This document shows, one piece after another, positions 8,804-17,986 of a stretch of 64,000 bases of DNA. Each line of letters begins with the position of its first letter. Within the stretch, counting starts at the first letter, position 1. The translations under genes and the position numbers were made by a program. The notes under the pieces were generated by a model. The model was not told the DNA's origin. It did no database searches and saw only the letters and a program-made list of their open reading frames with translations. This DNA comes from Candidatus Cloacimonetes bacterium HGW-Cloacimonetes-2 (GTDB taxonomy: Bacteria; Cloacimonadota; Cloacimonadia; Cloacimonadales; Cloacimonadaceae): the NCBI GenBank assembly GCA_002842035.1, contig PHBP01000004.1, positions 62,001-126,000 of the forward strand. Direction: 5' to 3'.

Positions 8804-11524
8804 TTAGCTGAGATTGGCAATCGCTGCAGCTACGCGTGCGATCGGCACACGGTATGGTGAGCAGCTTACGTAGTTCATACCAACTCTGTGGCAGAAATCG
8901 ACTGAGCTGGGCTCGCCACCGTGCTCTCCGCAGATCCCGACTTTGAGGTTGGGATTGGTGCTACGGCCGCGGCTAACGCCCATTTCTACGAGCTGACCTA
9001 CGCCTTCCTGATCGAGGAAAGCGAAAGGATCGTTCTTCAAAAGGCCCTTGGCTTTGTAGATCTCAAGGAAAGTACCGGCATCGTCACGTGAATAACCAAA
9101 GGTCATCTGAGTGAGGTCGTTGGTACCAAACGAGAAGAATTCGGCGCTCTGGGCGATCTTATCGGCTGTGAGGGCAGCGCGTGGTATCTCGATCATAGTA
9201 CCGACCAGGTAATCGACTCTGGAGCCTGCCTCGGCGAAGACTTCTTCTGCCACTCTGCGAATGATCTGTTCCTGCATCTTAAATTCGGCAGCGGTGCCGA
9301 TCAGGGGAATCATAATCTCGGGGATGGCTTTGAAGCCCTTGGCGTTTACCTTGAGAGCAGCTTCAATGATAGCTCTGGCCTGCATCTCGGTGATCTCGGG
9401 ATAAGTGTTGCCAAGGCGGCATCCTCGGTGACCCAGCATCGGGTTGAACTCGTGCAGTGAATCTACACGTTCTTTGACCTTTTGGGCGGGAATTCCGAGC
9501 TCATCGGCGATTTCCTTTTGCTGATCTTCCTGGTGAGGCACAAACTCGTGCAAGGGAGGATCCAGCAGGCGGATGGTGACGGGGAATCCGGTCATCGCTT
9601 CAAAGATACCTTCGAAATCGCTGCGCTGCATAGGCAGGAGCTTTTCGAGGGCTTTGCGGCGTCCGGCTTCGTCATCGGCAAGTATCATCTCGCGCATGGC
9701 TTTGATGCGGTCGCCTTCAAAGAACATATGTTCCGTGCGGCAAAGACCGATGCCTTTTGCGCCAAAGTTGCGGGCTACAGCGGCATCACGGGGTGTGTCG
9801 GCATTGGTGCGGACGTGCATTCTGGTGTACTTCTCGGCGAGATCCATAATAGCACCGAAATCTCCGGAGAGCGCGGCATCCTGGGTCTCGATCTTGCCAA
9901 CGTAAACCTGTCCGGTGGAGCCATTGAGGCTGATCCAGTCACCTTCTTTATATACTTTTCCGTCAACTGTCATAGTGCGGTTTTTGTAATCAATTACAAG
10001 AGCTCCGGCACCGGAAACGCAGCACTTACCCATTCCCCGGGCAACCACTGCGGCGTGGGAGGTCATACCACCACGAGCGGTAAGGATGCCTTGGGCAACG
10101 TTCATACCGCGAAGATCTTCGGGAGAAGTCTCGATGCGCACGAGTACGACTTTCTTGCCATCAGCAGCCCAAGCTTCGGCTTCATCGGCAAAGAACACGA
10201 TCTGACCGGTGGCAGCACCGGGAGAAGCAGGCAGGCCCTTGGCAATGGTTTGAGCCTTAGCAAGGCCTTCCTTGGTGAAAACGGGGTGAAGCAACTCGTC
10301 CAGTTTGTTGGGCTCGATGCGCTTCAGAGCGGTCTTTTCATCGATCTTGCCTTCACGCAGCAAGTCCATAGCGATCTTGACCATAGCGGCACCGGTGCGC
10401 TTTCCATTACGGGTCTGCAGCATCCAAAGCTTGTTCTCCTGGATGGTAAATTCCACATCCTGCATATCGATAGCGTGGGCTTCCAGCTTCTCCTGGATGG
10501 CAAAGAGTTCGGCATAGGCAGCCGGCATTGCTTCTTCGAGGGAAGGATAGTTTGCAGCTCGGTCTTCTTCGGTGATTCCGGCAAGCTCTGCCCAGCGTTG
10601 GGATCCAATCTTGGTGATCTGCTGAGGAGTGCGGATACCGGCGACGACGTCTTCGCCTTGGGCATTGATCAGGTATTCACCGTTAAAGAGGTCTTCACCG
10701 GTGGCGGCATCACGGGTAAAAGCAACGCCTGTGGCGCTGGTGAGACCCATATTTCCAAAGACCATTGCCTGGACATTTACTGCGGTTCCCCATTCTTCAG
10801 GGATATTGTTCAGCGCGCGGTAGTAAGCAGCGCGGTCGTTGTTCCAGCTATCAAACACGGCAAAAACGGCTCCCCAAAGCTGCTCCCAGGGATCAGCGGG
10901 AAAGTCGTGGCCAGTGCTGTCTTTTACGGCTTTTTTGAAAAGAGAAACGAGCTGTTTCAGATCATCAGTGGTAAGATCAAGGTCGTTTGTGATGCCCTTA
11001 TCGTGCTTCATCTTGTGGATGATCACTTCAAAGGGATCCTCTTCTTCTTTTGAGGTGGGTTTGAGACCCAGGACGACATCGCCGTACATCTGGACAAAGC
11101 GACGGTACGAATCCCAGGCAAAGCGGTCATTACCGGTCTTGGCAGCAATACCCAATACGGCATCGTCATTCATACCAAGATTGAGAATGGTGTCCATCAT
11201 ACCGGGCATGGAAGCTCTGGCACCGGAGCGGACAGAAACCAAGAGAGGATTGGTGTTTGAGCCAAAGCTCATACCCATCAGGTTTTCCACATACTTTACA
11301 GCAGCTTCGACTTCGGATTTGAGCAGCTCACGGACTTTGTCTCTACCGAGCTGGTTGTATTCGGTGCAGACATCGGTTGTGATGGTGAATCCGGGAGGGA
11401 CCGGGACACCAATAATATTCATCTCGGCAAGGTTTGCACCCTTTCCGCCCAGCAGGTTCTTCATGTCGGCTTTGCCTTCGGCTTGGCCGTTACCAAAAAG
11501 GTAAACGCGTTTTGTAGCAGTCAT
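8804..11524 (-). CDS. ppdK: Pyruvate, phosphate dikinase
   Basis: 906-residue enzyme interconverting pyruvate + ATP + Pi and phosphoenolpyruvate + AMP + PPi. It serves glycolysis with PPi or gluconeogenesis in anaerobes. The N-terminal ATP-grasp part opens with YLFG and LLGGKGANLAEM. The swivelling phosphohistidine domain has GGMTSHAAVVARG with His490. The C-terminal PEP-binding barrel ends with the catalytic Cys865 in GICGEHGG and SCSPYRVPIARVA. Length matches the bacterial family (about 870-910). The ATG at 11522-11524 follows a strong GGAGGATAA. It is a single-gene unit: a terminator lies downstream and the gene upstream is divergent. A possible -35 TTGACA sits at 11599-11594, without a convincing -10. 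Confidence 0.97.
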   Translation of the reverse strand: MTATKRVYLFGNGQAEGKADMKNLLGGKGANLAEMNIIGVPVPPGFTITTDVCTEYNQLGRDKVRELLKSEVEAAVKYVENLMGMSFGSNTNPLLVSVRSGARASMPGMMDTILNLGMNDDAVLGIAAKTGNDRFAWDSYRRFVQMYGDVVLGLKPTSKEEEDPFEVIIHKMKHDKGITNDLDLTTDDLKQLVSLFKKAVKDSTGHDFPADPWEQLWGAVFAVFDSWNNDRAAYYRALNNIPEEWGTAVNVQAMVFGNMGLTSATGVAFTRDAATGEDLFNGEYLINAQGEDVVAGIRTPQQITKIGSQRWAELAGITEEDRAANYPSLEEAMPAAYAELFAIQEKLEAHAIDMQDVEFTIQENKLWMLQTRNGKRTGAAMVKIAMDLLREGKIDEKTALKRIEPNKLDELLHPVFTKEGLAKAQTIAKGLPASPGAATGQIVFFADEAEAWAADGKKVVLVRIETSPEDLRGMNVAQGILTARGGMTSHAAVVARGMGKCCVSGAGALVIDYKNRTMTVDGKVYKEGDWISLNGSTGQVYVGKIETQDAALSGDFGAIMDLAEKYTRMHVRTNADTPRDAAVARNFGAKGIGLCRTEHMFFEGDRIKAMREMILADDEAGRRKALEKLLPMQRSDFEGIFEAMTGFPVTIRLLDPPLHEFVPHQEDQQKEIADELGIPAQKVKERVDSLHEFNPMLGHRGCRLGNTYPEITEMQARAIIEAALKVNAKGFKAIPEIMIPLIGTAAEFKMQEQIIRRVAEEVFAEAGSRVDYLVGTMIEIPRAALTADKIAQSAEFFSFGTNDLTQMTFGYSRDDAGTFLEIYKAKGLLKNDPFAFLDQEGVGQLVEMGVSRGRSTNPNLKVGICGEHGGEPSSVDFCHRVGMNYVSCSPYRVPIARVAAAIANLS

Positions 11525-11779
11525 TTATCCTCCATTGTTATCAATTTAACAGTTAGTTTACTTTCAGATACCAAAGCTCTAAGATGCCCATTTTGTCAAC
11601 TGCTATTTTAACTATACCTTATCAATCGCCTGACTTAGGACAATCTTTGTAAATCCATAGGCTATTGATTCAATAAAACAATACTTGACAAAATAAGTTG
11701 TTTAGTCTCTATGAGATTTATGGGGAATCGGAGCTCCAAGCATTGATGAATACTGGTCTGGACAGGCTGGAGACTGGAA

Positions 11780-13942
11780 TTGTCAAACACTGAAGCAGAT
11801 CAGTATATAATAAACAGGAGCTTCGTTGGCAGAATAGAGGAGCTTGCTATCCTGGAGCGCTACCGGGAGGAGTGTTTCTCTATCAGGCAAAGCACTGCTG
11901 TCTTTGTTGCTGCAAAGCCGGGACAAGGCAAGACGGCTCTCGCCTGCGAGTTTTACCGCAGAAATTCGGATCATTTTGTCTATTACTTGTTATGTCACCC
12001 GCAAGCCCCTGATCTATACGAGCTGAAGCAATTCCTGGCATCTGTCTTTGCCCAGGGCTCCAGCCCGGATAAAGCAGCTTTTGAGCTTGCTTATGCCAAG
12101 CTGAACGAAAGATACCCTACCAAGCTGCCCCGCAGATCGGTTCTGGGCTCGATGCTAGGGCTTAGTTGGCAGGGATCATACTGGGAAAACCTCGCAGTGG
12201 ACGAACGTGAAGAGCTTCAAGCAGATGCTTTCCAAGACCTCTTGTCTCTGCTGGCACAATCTGGCAAAACTATCCTGATCATAGACGATGCCCAATGGAT
12301 CAGCCAGCAAAGCGTGGACTTCCTCAATCAAGCTCTCACAGCGATCAATCACCCCATATTCCTGCTCGTCTGCCACAGGCCCTTACCCGATGGAAAGCAC
12401 CCCCTAGGTGTCTTCTATGCTCCACGCAGAAAACGCTTCACTCTCAACGGACTCATCAAAGAAGACTCCGCAGCACTGATGTGCAAACTCCTGAACATCA
12501 AAAATCTATCCGATGAATCAGCGGATTCTCTTAGCTTTCATTCCCAAGGCAGTCCCCTATTCATCGAGCAGCTCGCATCATACATTGATCAAGTAGGCGG
12601 TGACACTGCCAAACAACTTCGCAAGGGGCTCAAGACTCCTATTGAACTAAATACCATCATAATCAACCGCTTCAACAATCTCGATCCGCAATTAAGGCAC
12701 CTTGTAGAGATTGCAGCTCTGATAGGGATGTATTTTGACATACGCATACTGCAGAGACTGATTCCTGATTGCGATGAGGCCCTGCAAGCCGGACTCGATG
12801 CTCAGTTCTGGAGCATTTCCCACCGCCAGATCTACGTCTTTTACCACGCTCTGCTAAGGGATTCGGTACTCAGTAGTATCGATCCAAAAGAACGAGTGGA
12901 GACTCACTTCAAGATCGCCAAAGCCTACTGCGATCTTTACGAAGGCAAGGAAAAGGAAGCTGCCGGACTGCTTGCAGAGCAATATATCCAAGCCGGAGAC
13001 TACGAGAAAGGGCTGTATTTTCTCACCCTTGATGCCCATCAACAGGTCAAGGCAAGCCGCTTCAGCTCCGGCATTCGCACCCAACAATCCGCTCTCAGGA
13101 TTTGCTACAAATACCTCGGCAAAAGCCATCACATTTATCTGGAGATACTGTTTTGGGTAGGACTGTACCACCACTATCTGCTCCAATACTCCACCGCGGA
13201 AAAGATTTATCTGTATGTACTGCGTTCCCGCAGAGCTGAATACGGCCCCCGAAATCTGCTGTTATCTCCCTATATCAACAACCTAGGCAGGCTTTATAAA
13301 GACACCGAGCGCTATGTCGCGGCAGAATCTCTGCTAAAGAAATCCCTTGAGATGGAGCGCTCCGGCACTATAGAGAGCAACGTTGCGGATCGTACCAACA
13401 ACCTCGCCTCACTATACAGCAAGACCGGTCAATATGAGCTGGCTCTGGAGTATTCCTATGAAGCTCTGCACTACTTTGAGATCTCCGGACACGCTTATAC
13501 AGATAGGTTTGTAGCTTTGATGCAGAACAATATCGCTGCACTTCACATCAAACTGAATCACCTGGATAAAGCTGAGGAACTGCTCAAGAAAGCTTTGCAC
13601 TACAGGCTTTCCACTTCTGATTACAGAGTTGCCGATCTTGCCCGCGTCTATGATACTTACCACTCCTTGTATGCGAAACGCGGCGATCACAAACGCGCCC
13701 TCTATTACCTGAGAAAATCGCTCAGGGTTTACTACTCCTCGTTTGGACAGCGAAATCTGCCCTATGCCCAGGCCCTGATTGCTGTCGCTGACCTCTACCA
13801 GCAGATTGACAATCTCCCCAAAGCCATCAAGCTCTGGAGACTGGCAGATAGCATTCTGAAACAGGTAGTTTCGGCAAAACATCCCTCTGCAAAGATGCTG
13901 AAAACCCGCTTGCTTCTGTCAAGTGATGCCGAAAGTTCTTGA
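11780..13942 (+). CDS. Predicted AAA/STAND-type ATPase with TPR C-terminal half
   Basis: 720 residues. The N-terminal half is a P-loop ATPase of the AAA_16/MalT-like kind: Walker A AAKPGQGKT (Gly48-Thr52) and Walker B TILIIDDAQW (Asp169-Asp170). From about 420 to 690 there are tandem tetratricopeptide repeats (for example YSTAEKIYLYVLRSRRAEYG and YLRKSLRVYYSSFGQRNLP). Many such proteins are transcription regulators with a terminal helix-turn-helix, but I see no DNA-binding domain, so a scaffold or signalling NTPase is equally possible. The start is a TTG with GGAG 7 bases upstream; an in-frame TGA at 11747 and no earlier ATG leave little alternative. It shares its end with the LPP20-like gene's upstream region, suggesting a two-gene unit. 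Confidence 0.75.
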   Translation: MSNTEADQYIINRSFVGRIEELAILERYREECFSIRQSTAVFVAAKPGQGKTALACEFYRRNSDHFVYYLLCHPQAPDLYELKQFLASVFAQGSSPDKAAFELAYAKLNERYPTKLPRRSVLGSMLGLSWQGSYWENLAVDEREELQADAFQDLLSLLAQSGKTILIIDDAQWISQQSVDFLNQALTAINHPIFLLVCHRPLPDGKHPLGVFYAPRRKRFTLNGLIKEDSAALMCKLLNIKNLSDESADSLSFHSQGSPLFIEQLASYIDQVGGDTAKQLRKGLKTPIELNTIIINRFNNLDPQLRHLVEIAALIGMYFDIRILQRLIPDCDEALQAGLDAQFWSISHRQIYVFYHALLRDSVLSSIDPKERVETHFKIAKAYCDLYEGKEKEAAGLLAEQYIQAGDYEKGLYFLTLDAHQQVKASRFSSGIRTQQSALRICYKYLGKSHHIYLEILFWVGLYHHYLLQYSTAEKIYLYVLRSRRAEYGPRNLLLSPYINNLGRLYKDTERYVAAESLLKKSLEMERSGTIESNVADRTNNLASLYSKTGQYELALEYSYEALHYFEISGHAYTDRFVALMQNNIAALHIKLNHLDKAEELLKKALHYRLSTSDYRVADLARVYDTYHSLYAKRGDHKRALYYLRKSLRVYYSSFGQRNLPYAQALIAVADLYQQIDNLPKAIKLWRLADSILKQVVSAKHPSAKMLKTRLLLSSDAESS

Positions 13943-14018
13943 CATCTCAGGCTTTGAGCCCAGACTATCCCAAGAGATCGCGTCCACCCCAAAACTGCAA
14001 GCGGTCTTTGGAGTTGCA

Positions 14019-15056
14019 ATGAAGAGAATCCTCTTAATTTCAGGCTTGTTGATGATTACGATCTTCGGCTTTGCGATGGCAAGGCGTCCCGAAGGCAGAC
14101 GCGGCACTCCCGATTGGGTCGCCAATCCCACTGTAATCGATACCACAAACCAAAAGTATATCAAGCTTGGCACAGGCTCCAGCCGTGAAGCTGCTATCGC
14201 CAACGCACGCGAACAAATCACCGCTCAATTCCGCGGAGTGCTCAGCGATACCGACCGCCTGAAACTGATCCGCGCCTTCGCCCTGATGACTGATAGCATC
14301 TACGACTCGCAGACCAAGACCCGGATAGAGGCTGCCTATTCCCAGCGAGAGGATGATCTGCTCCAAATGCAGCTAACCCGATTCTGGACAGCATCTTCCA
14401 GCCGTTATTATGCCAGTGTGGAGATGGACCGCATCGCCTCGGGAGTGACATACCGGGAATTGATCGAATCCTGCGATCGCAAGGTTTTGGCCCTGTTTAC
14501 CGCAGCAGGATTGCTCCAAAATACCGATTTCCAGATTTTCGCGTTGCTCGATGCAGCCACCGCCATAGATTTTCTTTCCGCACAAGCCAAGACAGAACTC
14601 GTAACGATCTCTCCCTCTGCCATATCGACCATCAGACCTGCCTACGACAGCGAAATCCTCAAGCTTCAGCGCAATAACTCCGCTTTGGAAATGCACTTCA
14701 GGATCGAATCCGAGCTGGATTCCATCCCTCTACAAACGGGATTTACCCAGTCTCTGATCGCACCCTATGGTTTTACCCTCGATCCTCAAGGGGATTATCG
14801 CTTTCGACTGGTGCTCTCCCGGCAAAATCCCGAGCTGGTGCGTCGTAATATCCACCGCTATCGCTACGTCTTAACTATGACCGATCCGAGCGACCGGGAA
14901 CTGATCCGCTATGAAGGAAGCAGCGAAATACGGGAGAAAATGCGCAATCCGGAAGCACATTACCTCAGATTGCAAGGCGAAATCGAAAGCCGGTTTCGTG
15001 AGCACCTGAGGGTATGCCTGGATAGTATGGCGATAAGCCTCTTAAACCGCAATTAG
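14019..15056 (+). CDS. Exported LPP20-like protein of unknown function
   Basis: 345 residues. I start it at the ATG at 14019, with GGAG 6 bases upstream, because it gives a proper signal peptide (MKRILLISGLLMITIFGFAM); the longer frame from 13923 adds 32 residues of no known type. After the signal comes a stretch shared by LPP20-family envelope proteins: PDWV, YIKLGTGSSREAAIANAREQI, which describes repeated Ala-rich helices that follow a GxG turn. No lipobox Cys is present, so it is probably periplasmic or loosely membrane-bound rather than a lipoprotein. The rest is soluble and not recognised. It lies directly after the ATPase-TPR gene and probably shares its transcript. Confidence 0.65.
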   Translation: MKRILLISGLLMITIFGFAMARRPEGRRGTPDWVANPTVIDTTNQKYIKLGTGSSREAAIANAREQITAQFRGVLSDTDRLKLIRAFALMTDSIYDSQTKTRIEAAYSQREDDLLQMQLTRFWTASSSRYYASVEMDRIASGVTYRELIESCDRKVLALFTAAGLLQNTDFQIFALLDAATAIDFLSAQAKTELVTISPSAISTIRPAYDSEILKLQRNNSALEMHFRIESELDSIPLQTGFTQSLIAPYGFTLDPQGDYRFRLVLSRQNPELVRRNIHRYRYVLTMTDPSDRELIRYEGSSEIREKMRNPEAHYLRLQGEIESRFREHLRVCLDSMAISLLNRN

Positions 15057-15106
15057 ATAGCCTGTATTTTCCAGCATATTTCTGCTGCTGATATACGTCA
15101 GCCGGA

Positions 15107-15326
15107 GCTTCGTCCCTGCTTGAATCCACTGGAGATCCCCTAGTGATCCCCTAGTGATCCCCTAGTGACGACAAGGGAATCTCCAGAGCAGTGCAAGGGT
15201 TTTACCAGTGTTTTCAAGGGGGGAAAATTTAACAAGGAGTAAAAGAGAAAGGAGTTTTCTTTACCACAGAGAAAGCGCTGGACGTTACGCGATGTGGTGA
15301 AGTGGTGGAGTGGTGTGTGGGAGAGA
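15107..15326 (+). repeat. Composite intergenic repeat, copy R2
   Basis: This lies in the gene-free interval 15057-15391. It starts with GCTTCGTCCCTGCTTGAA, then the 54-base core (15131-15184). Here the core has three TAGTGA units and lacks the inner CCCTTGTGG arm. Next come a purine-rich stretch with CCACAGAGAAAGCGCTGG, then GTGGTGAAGTGGTGGAGTGGTGTGTGGG. The copy fades out where R1 and R4 carry the GAGCGACA hairpin. Nothing else is recognisable in the interval. Confidence 0.8.
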
Positions 15327-15391
15327 TATCACCCAGAGAAATAGATTGACTGATTGCACAAGATAGAAAAGATTGGCAAATGGAGGTACTT

Positions 15392-15910
15392 ATGACAGAA
15401 GAAATTTTTGAAAGCCGCGAAATGCCGGCTGATGAACAAGATAACGCCAAAGAGCGGATCATTGACGAGGATCCCGTAAAGATGAAATTCTATGAAAACC
15501 TCAGGAAGAAAGCCAAGGATTGGACAGGCGACAAAGCCGGAGAAAAGGGTGGAAAACTGGCAGAATATCTATTTCTGTTGCCGGATTTCTTCATCCTGCT
15601 CACTCGCCTTGCTGTAGATAAGCGTGTTCCTTCCAAGAAAAAGCTTTTGGTCGCAGGGATAATCAGCTATGTGATGCTGCCGATCGATATCATCCCTGAT
15701 TTTATCCCCATCATCGGGCATGTGGATGACCTCGTACTGGTGGTTTTGGGCCTCAATATGGTGCTCAACGAGATCGACCACAAGATACTTTTGGACAACT
15801 GGAGCGGCGAAGGCCAGCTACTGGAAATCCTGCAAAAGATCACTGCCACCGCAGAGAATTTCCTCGACAAAAACATCCTCTCCAAGATCAAGAAGTTCTT
15901 GAACAAGTAA
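15392..15910 (+). CDS. DUF1232 (YkvA-type) membrane-associated protein
   Basis: 172 residues. The DUF1232 core is clear at about 85-125: KKLLVAGIISYVMLPIDIIP, then DFIPIIGHVDDLVLVVLGLN. This Pro-Ile-Asp-Ile-Ile-Pro-Asp pattern is the family signature; the biochemical role of the family is not known. The N-terminus is acidic and probably cytoplasmic. An earlier in-frame ATG at 15380 is itself part of ATGGAGGT, which looks like the ribosome-binding site for the ATG at 15392, so I use the latter. rdgB follows 5 bases later, in the same operon. Confidence 0.85.
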   Translation: MTEEIFESREMPADEQDNAKERIIDEDPVKMKFYENLRKKAKDWTGDKAGEKGGKLAEYLFLLPDFFILLTRLAVDKRVPSKKKLLVAGIISYVMLPIDIIPDFIPIIGHVDDLVLVVLGLNMVLNEIDHKILLDNWSGEGQLLEILQKITATAENFLDKNILSKIKKFLNK

Positions 15911-15915
15911 TCGTT

Positions 15916-16509
15916 ATGAAGCTGCTCATCGCAACTCATAATAGGGATAAATTGTCCGAAATTCGGGCTCTACTTGCCGGCATCAAGCTGGAAATCCTAT
16001 CTCTGGACGAGTATCCGGAGCTTCCAGAGGTCGTTGAGGATCGCGATACGATCGAGGGTAATGCCGCCAAGAAAGCTTTGGAGACAGCAATCCACAGTGG
16101 AATTTGCTGTTTGGCTGATGATACCGGTCTCTTTATCGATGCCTTGGGCGGCGCTCCGGGCGTCTATGCCGCCAGGTTTGCCGGAGAGAGCTGTACTTAC
16201 CGGGACAACCGTCTGAAAGCATTGGACTTGCTTAAAGACAAAGCAGATCGCAAGGCTCTGTTCAAGACAGCCGCGGTCCTGGCTGCTCCGGACGGAATTA
16301 TTGCGATCAGGCAAGGCGTCGTAACGGGCAAGATCACTACGCAAGAGCTTGGTGATCAGGGCTTTGGCTATGACAGCATCTTTGAGCTGGATGGCACAGG
16401 CAAGACTTATGCCCAGATGGATGCAGAGATCAAAAACGAGATCTCGCACCGGGCTCTCGCACTCAAAGCAATCCTGCCAATCCTGAAGACTTTGGCACAA
16501 TTGGATTAG
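15916..16509 (+). CDS. rdgB: Non-canonical purine NTP pyrophosphatase (RdgB/HAM1)
   Basis: 197-residue housecleaning enzyme that hydrolyses dITP, ITP and XTP to monophosphates, keeping deaminated purines out of DNA and RNA. It begins with the family motif LLIATHNRDKLSEI (SHT/N-x-x-K substrate loop). It continues with EGNAAKKALETA, the metal-binding LADDTGLFIDALGGAPGVYAA (residues about 71-91), and near the end GFGYDSIFELD and KNEISHRALAL. All are as expected at normal length. It is the second gene after the DUF1232 protein. Confidence 0.96.
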   Translation: MKLLIATHNRDKLSEIRALLAGIKLEILSLDEYPELPEVVEDRDTIEGNAAKKALETAIHSGICCLADDTGLFIDALGGAPGVYAARFAGESCTYRDNRLKALDLLKDKADRKALFKTAAVLAAPDGIIAIRQGVVTGKITTQELGDQGFGYDSIFELDGTGKTYAQMDAEIKNEISHRALALKAILPILKTLAQLD

Positions 16510-16558
16510 CTTCCGCCGTCAGACCGGTTATTATTTAAGAGAATAGTAGAAAGAGGTT

Positions 16559-17917
16559 ATGGATATGATCAACAAGCAGATTTTTAGGCAGTATGATATC
16601 CGCGGAATCGTGGGTGAGGATCTCACAGAAGAATCCCTCTATCTGATCGGAAAAGGCTATGGCACCTATATGCGCAGAAAGGGCTACAAGACCGTCGCAG
16701 TAGGCGGTGATGCCCGTCCCAGCACTCCTGGTTTTGTCGATGAATTCTGCCGGGGCTTGCTCTCCACAGGTTGCGATATCACCAGAATCGGGATAGTTGC
16801 CACTCCCGTCCTGTATTTCTCCATTTGGAAGCTAAAAACAGATGGCGGAGCAATGATCACTGCCAGCCACAATCCTTCCCAGTACAATGGAATCAAGCTC
16901 AATTTGGGCCTCGGTTCTGTTTATGCGGAAGAGCTCCAGAAAGTGCTCCAGATCATTCTGAAAGAAGATTTTGAGCTTGGAGAGGGCAAGCTCGAAGAGT
17001 ATGAAGGGATGAACGAGACTTATATGGATTATATCGTCTCAAATATCCATCTGGAAAGGCCTGTGAAAGTGGTCGTGGATGGTGGAAACGGAATGGGCGG
17101 GCCATATCTGCCTCCTATCCTGAGACGCCTGGGCTGCGAAGTGATCGAGCTTTACACCGATCCGGACGGCACTTTCCCCAATCACCACCCGGATCCTACC
17201 GTCGAAAAGTATATGAAAGACCTATCTGCCAAGGTTACAGAAAGCGGCTTTGAAGTTGGTATCGGTCTGGATGGAGATGCAGATAGAATCGGGGTCGTGG
17301 ACGAAAAAGGCAAGATGCTTTATGGAGATCAAATCCTCAATATCCTGGCTCGGGACTACCTGAGAAAGAATCCCGGAATGCCGGTGATCGCTGATGTGAA
17401 ATGCTCCAAAAACCTCTACGATGATATCCGCAAGCACGGCGGCAAGCCGATTATGTATAAGACCGGACACGCCAATATCAAGATGCATATGAAGGAAATT
17501 GGGGTGGAATTTGCCGGAGAAATGAGCGGTCACGTCTTCCTGGCTGATAGATATCTGGGATTTGACGATGCTATATACGTAAGCGCGCGCTTTATCGAGA
17601 TCGTGTCGCAGACCGGTAATCCGGTCAGCAGCTATCTGGCGGATCAGCCCAAGATGTATAATACGCCTGAATTGCACGTGCCTTGCGCGGATGAAAGGAA
17701 GTTTGATGTCGTGGCAAAGGTCTGCGAGGAGTTTAAGGCAGAAGGTTATGACGTCAACGATATCGATGGCGCCAGGATCACCTTTGATGATGGCTGGGGC
17801 TTGGTAAGAGCATCCAATACCACTCCGGTCTTGGTGACACGCTATGAGGCTACATCAGAAGTCCGGATGAACGAGATCAAAGTGCTGATCGAAGGCAAGA
17901 TCAAGAAGTATATCTGA
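16559..17917 (+). CDS. Phosphomannomutase/phosphoglucomutase
   Basis: 452-residue alpha-D-phosphohexomutase of the AlgC/ManB type, interconverting mannose-6-P and mannose-1-P and probably the glucose phosphates, for sugar nucleotide and surface polysaccharide synthesis. Motifs in order: FRQYDIRGIVG; the phosphoserine loop GGAMITASHNPSQYNG (Ser in ASHNP); the metal loop GIGLDGDADRIGVVD (DGDADR); the sugar loop GEMSGHVFLAD; and a C-terminal phosphate-binding stretch RASNTTPVLVTRYEA. The ATG at 16559 has AGAGG upstream. It is the last gene of the plus-strand run and ends at the terminator at 17931. Confidence 0.93.
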   Translation: MDMINKQIFRQYDIRGIVGEDLTEESLYLIGKGYGTYMRRKGYKTVAVGGDARPSTPGFVDEFCRGLLSTGCDITRIGIVATPVLYFSIWKLKTDGGAMITASHNPSQYNGIKLNLGLGSVYAEELQKVLQIILKEDFELGEGKLEEYEGMNETYMDYIVSNIHLERPVKVVVDGGNGMGGPYLPPILRRLGCEVIELYTDPDGTFPNHHPDPTVEKYMKDLSAKVTESGFEVGIGLDGDADRIGVVDEKGKMLYGDQILNILARDYLRKNPGMPVIADVKCSKNLYDDIRKHGGKPIMYKTGHANIKMHMKEIGVEFAGEMSGHVFLADRYLGFDDAIYVSARFIEIVSQTGNPVSSYLADQPKMYNTPELHVPCADERKFDVVAKVCEEFKAEGYDVNDIDGARITFDDGWGLVRASNTTPVLVTRYEATSEVRMNEIKVLIEGKIKKYI

Positions 17918-17930
17918 TAAATATCATACA

Positions 17931-17972
17931 AAAAAAAGCATCCTGAGTTTAGCGGCTCAGGATGCTTTGCTT
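17931..17972. terminator. Bidirectional terminator between the hexomutase gene and hisS
   Basis: A perfect 10-base stem (17938-17947 GCATCCTGAG with 17956-17965) and an 8-base loop. It is flanked by A7 on the left and a T-rich right side (TTTGCTTTA), so it can stop transcripts from both convergent genes. Confidence 0.9.
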
Positions 17973-17986
17973 TATGGGGTATAATA

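Noticed and set aside
9482-11053. 523-codon open frame on the plus strand
   Set aside because: It lies antisense to the fully convincing ppdK gene, has no ribosome-binding site, and its product has no family pattern; it is a frame shadow of GC-balanced codons.
15131-15184. TAGTGATCCCC tandem units as a possible CRISPR array
   Set aside because: The units are 11 bases, directly abutting with no unique spacers, and no cas gene is present.
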